Origin: Sphingobacterium olei
GTDB lineage: Bacteria > Bacteroidota > Bacteroidia > Sphingobacteriales > Sphingobacteriaceae
NCBI RefSeq assembly: GCF_005048855.1
Contig: NZ_SUME01000003.1
Location: forward strand, 248,001 to 312,000
Length of the DNA stretch: 64,000 nt
Direction: 5' to 3'
The stretch's first letter is position 1. Each line of letters opens with the position of its first letter. Below the pieces are notes generated by a model. The model saw nothing but the letters and a program-made list of their open reading frames with translations. It searched no databases and was not told where the DNA came from. Both the position numbers and the translations under genes were made by a program. Positions 41,701 to 52,000 of the stretch are shown here, in pieces.

Positions 41701-42210
41701 AAGGCCTTCGCTGTACAATTCCTTTAGCAAATACCATAATGTCTCGATGTACTCGTTCTGATAGGTGATATATGGATTTTCAAGATCTACCCAGTAGCCC
41801 ATCTTTTCTGTTAGGTCATTCCATACATCTGTGTATTTCATTACCTCTTTACGGCAGGCCGCGTTATATTCTTCAACAGATATTTTTTTACCAATATCTT
41901 CTTTCGTGATGCCCAATGTTTTTTCAACAGCCAACTCAATTGGAAGCCCATGTGTATCCCATCCGCCTTTACGTTTTACCTGAAATCCTTTCAACGTCTT
42001 GTAACGACAGAAGATATCTTTGATACTACGTGCCATTACGTGGTGAATACCGGGCATACCATTTGCTGAAGGTGGACCTTCGTAAAAAGTATACGGTTTA
42101 CTTGCAGGACGGTTTGAAACACTTTTTGCGAAAATGTCCTGAACTTCCCAACGCTTCAATACTTCTTTCCCGATTTCCGGTAAATTTAACTGCTTATATT
42201 CCTTGTACAT
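38797..42210 (-). CDS. ileS: isoleucyl-tRNA synthetase
   Basis: 1137 residues, class I. The HIGH motif appears as G-M-P-G-I-H-H and KMSKS as N-K-M-S-K-R. The length and HIGH form place it in the long, eukaryote-like IleS2 group, which lacks the C-terminal zinc finger of E. coli IleS; members of this group can be less sensitive to mupirocin, an inference here. An editing domain (CP1) lies in about 200-420. A TAACTTTG box 31 bp upstream drives the block ileS-dksA-like-lspA-M28-RmlD-like-thioesterase. Confidence 0.97.
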   Translation of the reverse strand: MYKEYKQLNLPEIGKEVLKRWEVQDIFAKSVSNRPASKPYTFYEGPPSANGMPGIHHVMARSIKDIFCRYKTLKGFQVKRKGGWDTHGLPIELAVEKTLGITKEDIGKKISVEEYNAACRKEVMKYTDVWNDLTEKMGYWVDLENPYITYQNEYIETLWYLLKELYSEGLLYKGYTIQPYSPAAGTGLSSHELNQPGTYKDVKDTTIVAEFRLVKDQIHPLISTLVETEEEDVAFIAWTTTPWTLPSNTALVVGKKIEYVKIKTFNQYTGSPVSVILAKNLISKHFKAEGQQISFQDYNLGDKTIPWEIAAEFIGEELLGLRYEQLLPYITNEELLKKAFRVIPGDFVTTEDGTGIVHAAPTYGGDDFRVAKENDVPGIFVKDENGKDVPTVDRTGRFVKEITDFAGRFVKEEYYSDAERAEKDFRPTDVLIAIKLKEDNKAFDVKKYEHTYPHCWRTDKPVLYYPLDSWFIRTTAMKEEMVALNKTINWKPEATGSGRFGNWLENLVDWNLSRSRYWGTPLPIWRSEDENEEICIGSMPELKKYLEASIASDVLSENEKAVNTAYLAKFDTTDLDLHRPYVDHLVLVSDGGQKMFREPDLIDVWFDSGAMPYAQWGLDYDKLAKGDKLPFKEEYNHAFPADFIAEGVDQTRGWFFTLHAISTMIRSSVAFKNVVSNGLVLDKNGNKMSKRLGNGVDPFATIEKYSADATRWYMISNAAPWDNLKFNEEGLDEVRRKFFGTLYNTYAFFALYANIDNFNYAEPDVVNENRPEIDRWILSLLNSLSKEVDDYYADYEPTKATRAIQTFVDEHLSNWYVRLCRRRFWKGDYTEDKISAYQTLYTCLDTIAKLMSPVSPFFSDQLYLDLNAVTRKEKFESVHLADFPSYNPLLVDKALEERMALAQDISSLVLSLRKKTGINVRQPLSKILLPVLDNAFQAKVEKVKDLILSETNIKSIEFITDTTGIIKKKIKPNFKALGAKVGKDMKLVTTAIQALNADQIGDLERNGNYALAGTAYVISIEDVEIIAEDVAGWQVANLGNLTVALDVQITDELKKEGIARELVNRVQNLRKEKDFEVTDRIKVQVSQNIEIEEATQNNLSYICTEILADSFVFVNTLTSSDTIEINGIELKVLIEKI

Positions 42211-42241
42211 TACGTAAATTTAATGTCTGTTTTTAAGGTTG

Positions 42242-42249
42242 CAAAGTTA
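42242..42249 (-). promoter_or_regulatory. -7 promoter box for the ileS operon
   Basis: TAACTTTG on the minus strand, 31 bp before the ileS ATG. Confidence 0.5.
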
Positions 42250-42331
42250 GTGATTATTAAGGAAAGGAAAAAGATTACATTTATGGAATCGAAGCTTTTG
42301 CTGCATCATGTGCAAAAACAATACTTGAGTT

Positions 42332-43762
42332 ATGATAAAAATTAAAAATTTGTTTGGCCTGATGCTACTCTTGTTTATGATGTCTTGTGTAAACAATGTC
42401 GTAAAGTCTGCTAAATCCGCTCAGTCATTTTCCGTGAAACAAGTTGGAGTTTTGGACACGTTGCGGTTAGATCGATCAGCAACAGCGTACCGGATAGATG
42501 AATCGTTGGAACCGCCAAAAGAATTGTTGGAGCGTGTTGCATCTTCGGATCTTTTTCTGAAGCTCGGATCAGGCGAAGTCGAAAAATATGCACCTATTCC
42601 GGATAGTGTCGTTTATTTTGGTAATCAGCCCTTTTTGTTAGGGATACTTAAAGCCTATCAGGAGCATAGGCCTATTGTGATTTCTCCGGATATAATTTGG
42701 TTATTGATTGAACAGGGGTTTGCCAGACATATCGCGTTTCATGCCGAAAAATTTAGAGACAGGCTTGTCGGTTTCGATGGTAAACGGGAGCTAACCGTTG
42801 TGGTGGATACTACCCAAGTAAAACTGGGTGATAAGGGCAGTGATTGGGAGCGGGTTTTTCCGCAGTTTGTCGATCAAATAAGCGCCTATACGGGCGAAGA
42901 ATATATTGGGAATTTACGGGCGGATTTTTCGACATCAAATGAGACAAGTAAAATTGCCTCCGCAATTGTACTGATGGAGTCGGTAAAGATTTATTTTGAT
43001 TATAGGATGATGGTGATAGGATGTGGTATCTCATCCGTTACGATAGAAGGAACAGCAGCCGATTGGAAAAAAATTCTTGACAAGATAGATTATATAGAAA
43101 CATTTGATTTAGCGTGGTGGACAAAAGAATTGAGGTCTATTATTCAGGAAATCGTGAAAACGAAGGAAGGTAAGCTGGATAAAGAGTTTTGGAAAAATAT
43201 GGTGCAATTACAGAACAAAGCTGTTTATTCACCCCATGAGACAATTGATGGGTGGATTACTAAATTTTATCCATTCAATGATAAAGGAGAACGCCGGAAC
43301 CTCGACCCGATAACTCACGCGAGTTCCATCGCTGCTGAATATGTAAAAGTACCGTTTATATTGGACGACCGCACGTCAGGGAAACAATATGCTATGGAAT
43401 TCTGGGCTGGGTTATTTGGAATGGAACAAGATACTAGAAACTATAGGTTAAGGCCACTTGTGGGCTGGGCTATTGCCCATAATAAGCAAAGTACGATTGC
43501 TGCTGTTTCGACTCCTCCGAAGGATGCTTACGATGATGTGAGTTTAAAAAACATTACAGAAATACCCCGGCAGTTCTTTGCCCTCAAAAGTATAGACCGT
43601 CTGGTTATTGGTTTCATTGGAAAAGTAAATATTCCTGATGAAATACGAAGTATAAAAATAAAGAGAATGTGGGTAACAGGTGAGATCTCTGTTGAAGAGG
43701 AAAGGCGTTTGAAAGAACTATTGCCGGACACCTGGCTGTCTGTTAATGGTCGTGAAATATAA
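42332..43762 (+). CDS. DUF4419 domain lipoprotein
   Basis: 476 residues. A lipoprotein signal (cysteine 19 in M-M-S-C) precedes a DUF4419 domain spanning nearly all the rest, with the typical N-Q-P-F-L-L-G-I-L-K-A-Y-Q-E-H-R-P and S-P-D-I-I-W-L-L-I-E-Q-G-F-A-R-H-I segments near residues 88-132. The family is found in bacteria and fungi with no known activity; here it seems to be exported. It is monocistronic. Substrate and partner unknown. Confidence 0.87.
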   Translation: MIKIKNLFGLMLLLFMMSCVNNVVKSAKSAQSFSVKQVGVLDTLRLDRSATAYRIDESLEPPKELLERVASSDLFLKLGSGEVEKYAPIPDSVVYFGNQPFLLGILKAYQEHRPIVISPDIIWLLIEQGFARHIAFHAEKFRDRLVGFDGKRELTVVVDTTQVKLGDKGSDWERVFPQFVDQISAYTGEEYIGNLRADFSTSNETSKIASAIVLMESVKIYFDYRMMVIGCGISSVTIEGTAADWKKILDKIDYIETFDLAWWTKELRSIIQEIVKTKEGKLDKEFWKNMVQLQNKAVYSPHETIDGWITKFYPFNDKGERRNLDPITHASSIAAEYVKVPFILDDRTSGKQYAMEFWAGLFGMEQDTRNYRLRPLVGWAIAHNKQSTIAAVSTPPKDAYDDVSLKNITEIPRQFFALKSIDRLVIGFIGKVNIPDEIRSIKIKRMWVTGEISVEEERRLKELLPDTWLSVNGREI

Positions 43763-43833
43763 GAGTAGATTAGGGGATGTGCTAATTTGCACATAAGGAA
43801 ATAAAGTGCTTATATTTATTGGATGTTAAATTT

Positions 43834-44145
43834 ATGTTTGTTGATATGAAAGATAGCGCGCTGAGTAAAAATATTTTATATGGTCAGATATGTGCTTGTT
43901 TGTTTTTAATACTAGCAATTTTGTACGTGACCTATTATACTTTTTTTCCAGAAATTGTAAATACATTATTTGGAGTTGTTCACAATTTGGCAATGATTCC
44001 AGTGCTGGGGTTTCTGATTTTTTCGTTTGGATATGGAGTGTTTCAGCTTCTTTTTAAAAGAAGATATAGCCTTACGAATGTCGTAGTTGCAATTTTAGGG
44101 ATTATAGCGGTAGGCTTCATTGTCTTCGAATTTCTCACGGTCTAA
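43834..44145 (+). CDS. small integral membrane protein
   Basis: 103 residues with three predicted membrane helices (about 12-35, 48-70, 80-100). No family recognised. The start is uncertain: ATG at 43834 or 43846, or an upstream TTG at 43819. It lies after the DUF4419 gene and may be co-transcribed. A strong hairpin follows and separates it from the convergent iron-sulfur gene. Confidence 0.6.
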   Translation: MFVDMKDSALSKNILYGQICACLFLILAILYVTYYTFFPEIVNTLFGVVHNLAMIPVLGFLIFSFGYGVFQLLFKRRYSLTNVVVAILGIIAVGFIVFEFLTV

Positions 44146-44146
44146 C

Positions 44147-44184
44147 ACAGCACAAAAACCAGAAAATTTTTGTGCTGCTTTTTT
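44147..44184. terminator. Bidirectional terminator
   Basis: Arms CAGCACAAAAA/TTTTTGTGCTG with T runs on both strands, between the small membrane-protein gene and the IscA-type gene, which are convergent. Confidence 0.85.
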
Positions 44185-44186
44185 AA

Positions 44187-44540
44187 TTATGCGGAGAAAC
44201 TGCTTCCGCAACCACAAGTACTCGTTGCATTTGGATTGCTGAAGGTAAATCCCCTAGCGTCAAGGCCATTTTTGAAATCGACTTCCATACCGGCCAAATA
44301 TAGCCCATGCGCTTTATTCATAAATACCCGGATCCCTTCAATTTCATATTCCGAATCACCATCTTTCTTTTGGTCAAACCCTAAGATGTAACTCATTCCC
44401 GAACAACCTCCGCCTTCTACACCTAAGCGTAATCCAAAATCAGGTCCCAATTCTTGTTGATCGATTAATTTTTTTAGTTCTGAAACTGCGCCTGAAGTTA
44501 ATGTTACCGGAGCAGCTGTGATTATCGTATCTGTATTCAT
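44187..44540 (-). CDS. iron-sulfur cluster assembly protein, IscA/ErpA type
   Basis: 117 residues, HesB/IscA/ErpA fold. The three cluster-binding cysteines are in G-G-C-S-G-M and the C-terminal C-G-C-G-S-S-F-S. A-type carriers pass iron-sulfur clusters to apo-proteins. Other isc/suf genes are not near, so whether it serves as SufA, IscA or ErpA is open. A TATTTTTG box lies 30 bp upstream and a GGAAAGG stretch near the ATG. Confidence 0.93.
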   Translation of the reverse strand: MNTDTIITAAPVTLTSGAVSELKKLIDQQELGPDFGLRLGVEGGGCSGMSYILGFDQKKDGDSEYEIEGIRVFMNKAHGLYLAGMEVDFKNGLDARGFTFSNPNATSTCGCGSSFSA

Positions 44541-44570
44541 TTCTTGCCTTTCCTATAGTGAATAGTTAAA

Positions 44571-44578
44571 CAAAAATA
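44571..44578 (-). promoter_or_regulatory. -7 promoter box for the IscA-type gene
   Basis: TATTTTTG on the minus strand, 30 bp before the ATG. Confidence 0.45.
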
Positions 44579-44664
44579 CATATTTTTAGCCGTAATATCT
44601 GATACAATAGATTTTTGACAATACGTAAACAATACGGCTAATTAAAAATCAAAAATATTTAAAT

Positions 44665-45192
44665 ATGAACTATACGGAGTTTTTTGCACAGTTATTTATT
44701 CTGACTTTTGGTGTATTTGCGGCATTGGTTTTGGCGTTTAAGATCATTTGGCCTAAGATCGAAAACTACCATTTAAAGATTAATGCCATAAATCAAAGTA
44801 AACTTTTAACCAAAGAAAATCTTCAATTACGTTATACGGCTTATGAGCGTTTGATTTTATTGGTTCATCGTATTGCCCCAGAACAAATTATGTTACGTAA
44901 CCATGATCCACAACTATCGATAGGGCAATTTAGGCAGATACTGATCGCGGAAGTGGAAAGTGAATTTAACCATAATTTTACCCAACAGCTGTATGTGTCG
45001 GATGCGGCCTGGGTGGTGGTCAAAGATCTAAAGGTAAATACCGTTTCTTTGTTGCGGAATACAGCGAAGGCATTACCAAAAGATTCGACTTTGGATCAGT
45101 TTGTGGGCCTTGTGCTGCAGCATGTAAAGGAATTAGATGTTAATCCATATGATGCCGCTCTACACATCTTGAAAAATGAGCTAACGACTTAA
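44665..45192 (+). CDS. conserved hypothetical membrane-anchored protein
   Basis: 175 residues. One N-terminal membrane helix (about 8-28) and a helical cytosolic domain with L-R-Y-T-A-Y-E-R-L-I-L-L-V-H-R-I and Q-L-S-I-G-Q-F-R-Q-I-L. It resembles uncharacterised proteins I recall from Bacteroidota (possibly the DUF7935 group). Function unknown. It lies upstream of glyA, but glyA has its own promoter. Confidence 0.75.
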   Translation: MNYTEFFAQLFILTFGVFAALVLAFKIIWPKIENYHLKINAINQSKLLTKENLQLRYTAYERLILLVHRIAPEQIMLRNHDPQLSIGQFRQILIAEVESEFNHNFTQQLYVSDAAWVVVKDLKVNTVSLLRNTAKALPKDSTLDQFVGLVLQHVKELDVNPYDAALHILKNELTT

Positions 45193-45218
45193 ATTCTTTC
45201 ATATTAACGCGATTATAA

Positions 45219-45249
45219 TTGGATATAAAAGCAAATTTATCTAAGTTTG
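45219..45249 (+). promoter_or_regulatory. Promoter of glyA
   Basis: TTG (45219-45221), 20 bp, then TAAGTTTG (45242-45249), 46 bp before the ATG. The same pair and spacing recur at 63439-63469. Confidence 0.65.
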
Positions 45250-45295
45250 CGACTTATTAAAATAATTCTTCAAAATCCTATTTAATACAACAATA

Positions 45296-46567
45296 ATGGA
45301 AAGAGATCAGGCCATATTTAATCTTATAGCTGAAGAGCTAAAACGTCAAGAAGAAGGTATTGAATTAATCGCTTCTGAAAACTTTGTAAGTAAGCAAGTA
45401 ATGGAAGCTGCTGGTTCGGTACTAACAAACAAGTACGCAGAAGGTCTTCCGGGAAAGCGTTACTATGGTGGCTGTGAGGTAGTCGATGTAATTGAGACGA
45501 TTGCTATTGATCGTGCAAAGCAGCTTTTCGGAGCAGAGTGGGTTAATGTTCAACCTCACTCAGGAGCGCAGGCTAATGCTGCTGTATTCTTGGCTATTTT
45601 AAAACCTGGCGATAAGATTTTAGGTTTTGACCTTTCCCATGGCGGCCACTTGACGCATGGTTCTCCGGCAAATTTTTCCGGGAAGCTATATCAGCCGTTA
45701 TTTTATGGTGTAAAGCAAGATACAGGTTTAATTGATTACGAACAGTTAGAAGAAACAGCATTAACTGAAAAACCAAAAGTAATCATTTGTGGTGCTTCTG
45801 CTTATTCGCGTGATTGGGATTATGCGCGTATCCGTGCCGTTGCAGATAAAATTGGAGCTTTGGTTGTTGCTGATATTTCTCATCCTGCTGGTTTGATAGC
45901 GCGTGGATTATTGAATGATCCGCTTCCACACTGTCATATCGTTACAACTACTACACATAAGACATTACGTGGCCCACGTGGAGGTATGATTATGGTTGGG
46001 AAAGATTTTGAAAATCCTTGGGGTATCAAAACACCTAAAGGTGAGATACGCACAATTACACAATTGTTGGATTTGGCTGTTTTTCCAGGTACCCAAGGAG
46101 GTCCATTAGAACATACAATTGCAGCCAAAGCAATAGCTTATGGAGAAGCGTTGTCTGATGAATATATGGAATATATCGTCCAAGTGAAGAAAAATGCAGC
46201 AGCACTAGCACAATTTTTTGTAGAGAAAGATTACAACATTATTTCAGGCGGTACAGATAATCACTTGATGTTGGTAGATCTTCGTAATAAGGATATTTCA
46301 GGTAAAGAGGCGGAAGCGGTATTAGGCTTGGCAGGAATTACAACGAATAAGAATATGGTCCCTTTTGATACGCGGTCTCCTTTTGTTACGTCGGGTGTTC
46401 GTTTTGGAACGGCTGCGATTACAAGTAGAGGTGTTAAAGAAACCGAAATTGTTCAAATTGGTGAATTGATTGATGAAGCATTGTCAAACCGTGGAAATGA
46501 ATCCCAATTGGCTAGTATTCATGAAAAAGTGAAGACAATGATGTTTCAATTCCCATTGTACAAATAA
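45296..46567 (+). CDS. glyA: serine hydroxymethyltransferase
   Basis: 423 residues, PLP-dependent. It interconverts serine and glycine with tetrahydrofolate, the main source of one-carbon units. PLP lysine is in [14 protein letters not shown], and the N-terminal [10 protein letters not shown] and P-G-K-R-Y-Y-G-G motifs are standard. It is monocistronic, with a clear promoter and a strong terminator. Confidence 0.97.
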   Translation: MERDQAIFNLIAEELKRQEEGIELIASENFVSKQVMEAAGSVLTNKYAEGLPGKRYYGGCEVVDVIETIAIDRAKQLFGAEWVNVQPHSGAQANAAVFLAILKPGDKILGFDLSHGGHLTHGSPANFSGKLYQPLFYGVKQDTGLIDYEQLEETALTEKPKVIICGASAYSRDWDYARIRAVADKIGALVVADISHPAGLIARGLLNDPLPHCHIVTTTTHKTLRGPRGGMIMVGKDFENPWGIKTPKGEIRTITQLLDLAVFPGTQGGPLEHTIAAKAIAYGEALSDEYMEYIVQVKKNAAALAQFFVEKDYNIISGGTDNHLMLVDLRNKDISGKEAEAVLGLAGITTNKNMVPFDTRSPFVTSGVRFGTAAITSRGVKETEIVQIGELIDEALSNRGNESQLASIHEKVKTMMFQFPLYK

Positions 46568-46586
46568 AATTAGTGAAATAATTAGT

Positions 46587-46622
46587 AAAAAAGCTCCAAA
46601 ATTAATTTTTGGAGCTTTTTTT
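46587..46622 (+). terminator. glyA terminator
   Basis: Arms AAAAAAGCTCCAAAA/TTTTGGAGCTTTTTT followed by further T, 20 bp after the glyA stop. Confidence 0.92.
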
Positions 46623-46791
46623 GTTGCATAATATTCGAAGTGTGAATTAATGTTAAAAAGGGGAGTGATAATTTGAAAGGTGGGATTTTTTCATTTGATT
46701 TGAAGAGTTAAACAAAAAAACAATTGCCTATAGATATAAAATTACTCTTTTTAAAATTAGTGTGACTCTAACTTAAATTAGGGAAATTATT

Positions 46792-47382
46792 ATGAAACTA
46801 TTGAAAAATAAGAGTGATCAGGAGTTGATCCACGCCTATATTAATGGTGATGAAGCTGGATTAAAGGTTTTGATTGAGCGGTATAAGAGCAAAATTTATA
46901 CGTCAATATATATACAGGTTAAAGACGAATATCTTACAGAAGATATATTTCAGGAAACATTTATAAAAGTCATAAATGTATTAAAAGCTGGACGATATAA
47001 CGATGAAGGAAAATTTTTGCCCTGGGTAATGCGTATCGCACACAATATGGTCATAGATCATTTCCGTCGCGAAAAGCGTGGACTCAATGTTGTTAATGCA
47101 GATGGGTTTGATATATTTGAAGTTCTCGATTTTGCAGATGAGGATGCAGAAAGTAAAATTGTGCGTACGCAACGGGATATCGATTTGAAGAAGATTATTC
47201 AGCTTTTACCGGATGATCAAAAAGAGGTGTTAATCATGCGTCATTTTTGCGATATGAGTTTTAAAGAAATAGCAGAGATCACAGATGTTAGTATTAATAC
47301 CGCTTTAGGTAGAATGCGATATGCATTGAGTAACCTTCGAAAGATTATTGAAGATCATAATATGCTATTGCAAATCGGATAA
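46792..47382 (+). CDS. ECF-type RNA polymerase sigma factor
   Basis: 196 residues. Region 2 (about 25-92) has Y-K-S-K-I-Y-T-S-I and D-I-F-Q-E-T-F-I-K-V; region 4 (about 133-186) has L-P-D-D-Q-K-E-V-L-I-M-R-H and the helix-turn-helix F-K-E-I-A-E-I-T-D-V-S-I-N-T-A-L-G-R. No FecR or anti-sigma gene is adjacent, unlike the sigma factor at 53656. It is close to a widely conserved Bacteroidota sigma factor. Regulon unknown. Confidence 0.92.
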   Translation: MKLLKNKSDQELIHAYINGDEAGLKVLIERYKSKIYTSIYIQVKDEYLTEDIFQETFIKVINVLKAGRYNDEGKFLPWVMRIAHNMVIDHFRREKRGLNVVNADGFDIFEVLDFADEDAESKIVRTQRDIDLKKIIQLLPDDQKEVLIMRHFCDMSFKEIAEITDVSINTALGRMRYALSNLRKIIEDHNMLLQIG

Positions 47383-47383
47383 T

Positions 47384-47414
47384 AAAAAAGCCAGATCTTA
47401 AATCTGGCTTTTTT
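47384..47414. terminator. Bidirectional terminator between the sigma factor and SusD genes
   Basis: Arms AAAAAAGCCAGAT/ATCTGGCTTTTTT around a short loop, between convergent genes. Confidence 0.9.
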
Positions 47415-47418
47415 ATTA

Positions 47419-49005
47419 TTATTTGTCCCACCATACTTTGCCTTTTAACTCGTCTCCGCCTGGAACTGCTGCGGAGGCCTCCTTATAATACGCGCTGTTT
47501 GAACCAGCTTCTTCAGCCGTAGGGTAGGGGAATCGACGAGGAATAGTTCCTCCTGTTGCATTCCCTGGATAGTTTACCGGCATCAAGATCGGAAAGCCGC
47601 TTCTGCGCCAGTTTGCCCATGTTTCGTAAAAATTCAATGCTGTATTTTGATGGATCCAGTATTGCATATTGATTTGTTCGAGTCCATTGGTCAGCGGATG
47701 TGCAGTAGCATACGCATTTGCATCCGTTTCGCTGATTGCCAGTGCGCCGTCATACTGCGCTAAAAAAGTAATTCCTGCTTTTACACCATTTGAATAATGA
47801 TCTTCGGCCGAACTGCCAATCCCCCACCGTTGCGCAGCTTCTGCCAATAAGAGTTCACTCTCTGTGTACGTGAGTATGAAAGTGACACCATCAGACTTGA
47901 TCATCCCTGGATGTGGCGAAGAATATTCCGGAAAACTCGTATAAGAAGGGTGTGAGCTGATACTATACAATGGGTTCGTGTTGAGGTCTTTGCCATTAGG
48001 CATACCCTTTTGTACTGCCGGATTAGTCACAAATGCGGGATTGTGTCTGTCTTCTCCTTTTACAGATTCCGATAGCCAAAGATCTGTTACGGCCACATTG
48101 ATCCGTGGATCGTCGGTGCTTTTGAGTATATTGATAAACGTATCTGACCATTTTACATAGTAATGTTCCTGTCCGCCATCACCCAATAAAACTTGGCTAT
48201 TACGATTCTTTGTAACACGATCACCACTTTTATCATGTCTAAGAAAAGCATTGTCCTCATTGCTCGCCATCGTGTTTCCGACAACTTTTGTAACATAAGT
48301 TTTAGCCGTATTCTCATCTACCTTAGTTAATCGCATTGCGAGACGAAGCAACAAAGAACTACCAAAACGTTTCCATTTATTCACGTCGCCGTTGTAAATC
48401 ACGTCTCCGCTCACCATATCGGCGGATGGACTTAAAGCAGCCGTTGCTTCTTCTACTTCTTTCAATAAATCCACGTAAATAGCCTCTTGCTTATCATATT
48501 TGGCCGACAGATTGCCTTTGTAATATCCCTGTCCAGCTTCAAAATAGGGTACGTCTCCATACAAATCAGTTAACCGGGCAAAAATAAGTGCTTTCCAAAT
48601 ACGGGCTACCTGATGTAAATTGTGGTATTCTTCTTTCTCTTTTGTCATTTCAACCACATCTACGATGGGTTTCACCTGTTCAGCATATGCTCTCTCCCAA
48701 TAAGCTGATGTATACCAAGGAGTTAATAAGTATTTATCTCCGGCCCAGTAGCTTACTACTGTCGAAAGTCCCTGCATCATCGTTGCGGAATATATTAAAT
48801 TTGCTCTCCATGTATCGTATGCAAAATCTGTACTTCCAGTGTAGGTAAGTTGTGCTGTTGTAAATGTATAATTAGGATCAAAGTTTGTCGGGCCATAAGT
48901 TACCGGGTTGGTGTTGATATCCACAAAATTCTTTGTACATCCCGTTATTATCAAGAGTCCTGACATCAGCGCAAGACCATATATCTTTATTGATTTCATT
49001 TTCAT
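47419..49005 (-). CDS. SusD/RagB-like surface lipoprotein
   Basis: 528 residues from the ATG at 49005. Lipoprotein signal with acylated cysteine in I-I-T-G-C-T-K-N; then a helical TPR-rich SusD_RagB-like fold with D-V-P-Y-F-E-A-G and L-L-L-R-L-A-M-R-L segments. The sequence is of the SusD-like group often named SusD_RagB family 2. It should bind substrate at the cell surface and act as a lid for the SusC pump encoded 20 bp upstream. The substrate is not evident since no enzymes are adjacent. Confidence 0.93.
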   Translation of the reverse strand: MKMKSIKIYGLALMSGLLIITGCTKNFVDINTNPVTYGPTNFDPNYTFTTAQLTYTGSTDFAYDTWRANLIYSATMMQGLSTVVSYWAGDKYLLTPWYTSAYWERAYAEQVKPIVDVVEMTKEKEEYHNLHQVARIWKALIFARLTDLYGDVPYFEAGQGYYKGNLSAKYDKQEAIYVDLLKEVEEATAALSPSADMVSGDVIYNGDVNKWKRFGSSLLLRLAMRLTKVDENTAKTYVTKVVGNTMASNEDNAFLRHDKSGDRVTKNRNSQVLLGDGGQEHYYVKWSDTFINILKSTDDPRINVAVTDLWLSESVKGEDRHNPAFVTNPAVQKGMPNGKDLNTNPLYSISSHPSYTSFPEYSSPHPGMIKSDGVTFILTYTESELLLAEAAQRWGIGSSAEDHYSNGVKAGITFLAQYDGALAISETDANAYATAHPLTNGLEQINMQYWIHQNTALNFYETWANWRRSGFPILMPVNYPGNATGGTIPRRFPYPTAEEAGSNSAYYKEASAAVPGGDELKGKVWWDK

Positions 49006-49024
49006 TGGAATATAATTTATAAAC

Positions 49025-52000
49025 TTAAAACTTAACACTCAGGTTGACACCATACGTTCTTGCCGGCGGCACACCCCCCAATTCCAATCCGGGGAAAGTA
49101 GCATTGTAACTGGACTCTGGGTCAATATTGTCCGTTTTCTTCATTAGTATAAAAAGATTACGCCCGACAAGGCTAACATTTAGACTGCTAATTTTATTGT
49201 TGAACAGTTTTGCTGGAAAATTATAACCTAGAGTTAGCTGTCTGAATTTAATAAAGCTGGCGTCCTGTACAAACCGATGTGAAGAGTTGTTTGCCGTGTT
49301 TTCATAGAATTTAGGTGCCGTATTTCCTAATTCCTCTCGATTTTCTAAGGTAGCTTTATGTAAACCCTTTATATACCCATAGTAGTCAGTAGCGGAGAAT
49401 ACTTTGCCTCCCCACTTCCCATCGATTAGGAATCCAAGATTAATATTCTTGTACGAAAACTCGTTGTTCCATCCGGCAAACCATTTGTTAAATGCAGATC
49501 CATAAGCTTTCAGGTCTCCTTGAGCTGGAGACCCATCTGCCAACTTCACAATCTCACCCTCAGCGTCGTATTCAAAATCATAGGCCATCACTTGTCCCAT
49601 GGCTTTTCCTGGGATATATTTCAGAAAACCAACCCCTGCGCGCGATGTAGCAAGTAATTGGTCAGGGACACCTTCAGCCAACGAAAGCACTTTATTGTCA
49701 TTATAGGTGGCATTAAGTGAAGATGTCCAATTAAAATTATTGTTTTTAATAATAGTTCCAGATATGAGGGTTTCTATACCTTTATTTTCAATTTCTCCTG
49801 AATTCAATACGGCACCATCATAGCCAATGGTACTCGATGTAGTCGCAAAGACAATTTCATTCTTTGAACGTTTCTGGTACCAGGTTAGATCTATATTTAG
49901 GCGATTGTTAAAGAATCGCAAGTCTGTACCTATTTCTAGTTCCGAGGCGGTAGAAGCCTTTAACGCCGAATTTGGAATATTGATGTTTGAAATATTACCC
50001 AACGGATTTCCATTTAACGATTGGCTCATTACACTGTATGTCAGCAACGTTTGGTAAGGGTCGGTTGCCTGACCAACAATAGCGTAGCCTGCCCTCAACT
50101 TTCCAAAACTTAAAGTTTCCGATTGTAACAACTCAGAGAATACAAATGAACCACTGATAGAAGGATACACAACATTTAGTTTATTGTTTCGTCCCGGGGT
50201 AGCCAACGTAGAGAACCAGTCCGAACGTGCACTACCGGTCAAATAGAAAATATCGCGGTACGCAAATTCGAGTGTGCCGTAAACTGATTGTGTTTCCGCT
50301 TCACTTTGCACATACCCGACGGCTTTATTTTTTGTGCCGATAATATTGTATACGCCTGGTACTAAAAATTCGGTACCTTCATTGATAGTCATATTTGTTT
50401 TAGTATTCCTGTAACTTGCTCCAACATTCGGTGTTAATGTGATCTGGTCTGTCACTGTGAATGATTTCCCAACCAATACATCCGCATTAATATCAGAGAA
50501 TGTTGATTCTTGTGATACCATTGAACCTAAAGGACGATAGGCAGTACCCGAGGGTACTACATTCGTGTAACTATTGGTATAAAAGTCCTGGCCGGCACGA
50601 CCTTGAACAAATAATCCATTGTCAAAGCTATAGCGAGCACTCAGGGAACTGATTAACCGGTTACGGTCGGTGTTGTTCTTAAATTCCTCGGCGGCGAACC
50701 AAGGGTTGGTGTCCCAAGCGTTTCCAGTATTGTAGGATATTTCGCTGCCATTGGCATCTTTTCCAGGTTTTAAGTCGTTAATATTAGTACTGGTTGGTAA
50801 AAAGATAGCGTTGAAATTGGCGTTACCGGCACCATCCGAAAGCATAGGGCGATTTTTAGCCTGTTCTAAGATATAGTTAGCACGCGCATCTATTGTTAAC
50901 CGCTTTATAGGTTCGAATGTTCCTACTAAGTTAAACGATTGTCTATCTAAACCAGAATTCGGCACAATAGAATTGTTGGATAAATCACTGGCCGAAAAGC
51001 GGACTGTTCCTCCGTCGAAGGATTTGTTAAGCGCTAAGGTATTGGTCCAGGTATGGCCGTTGCGGTAAAAGTTTTCAATGTTATCTTTCTGTGCCACATA
51101 AGGTCTAGACACTCCGTCAAACTGTGGAACACTACTTCCGTCCAATTTTGCGCCCCAACTAGAACCACCTACTTGGGCCGCCGCCTGTCCGTTTGCTGGT
51201 TTTTCACCATTTACACCTTGTCCGTAAACATATTGCCAGTCCGTACGATCCATTACCTGCTCAATAACGAAGTTGCTGTTGAATTCGATGCCATTTCCTT
51301 TGCCGGATTTGGTAGTGATTAGAATAACTCCACCTTTAGCACGAGAACCGTACAAAGCAGATGCGGCAGCTCCTTTTAGGACCGACATACTTTCGATGTC
51401 ATCTGGATTTAGGTTTCCTATGGCGTCCCCCATGTCCGGAGCATTGTCCCATTGGCTACCTCTATTCCCATTTGGATTGGTATTGTTTAGGCCGACAGGC
51501 TTACTTTCCATAGGTACGCCATTAATCACATATAACGGTTGATTGCTTTGACTTAAGCTGGATGCTCCTCGGATAATCACACTGGTTGCAGCACCGACGC
51601 CGCCAGAAGTGGAACTGACGTCTAAACCCGCTACTTTACCAACTAGCGCATTTGCAATGTTATTTTCTCTAGCTTGAGTAAGTGTTTCCCCATTTATTTG
51701 TGTTACAGAGTATCCTAACGTGCGCTTTTCGCGGGTTATACCTAAAGCCGTCACTACCACCTCGTTAAGTAATTGGTTATCCTCAACTAGGGTAACTCTG
51801 ATATCGTTTTTGTTTTGGATGGTAATTTCCTGTGACAAGTAGCCGGCATAAGAGAAAACCAAAATGCTGCCAATTGGAACCTCGAGCGTAAAACGGCCAT
51901 TGATGTCTGTTGCATTTGCTTTGGCTGTTCCCTTTAAACGTACGGTAGCACCAGAAAGGGCATTGCCCTGACTGTCTAATACGGTGCCGCTGATATTCGA

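Noticed and set aside
38797..42210. Several 60 to 120-codon frames antisense to ileS
   Set aside because: They are shadows of a conserved synthetase and match no family.
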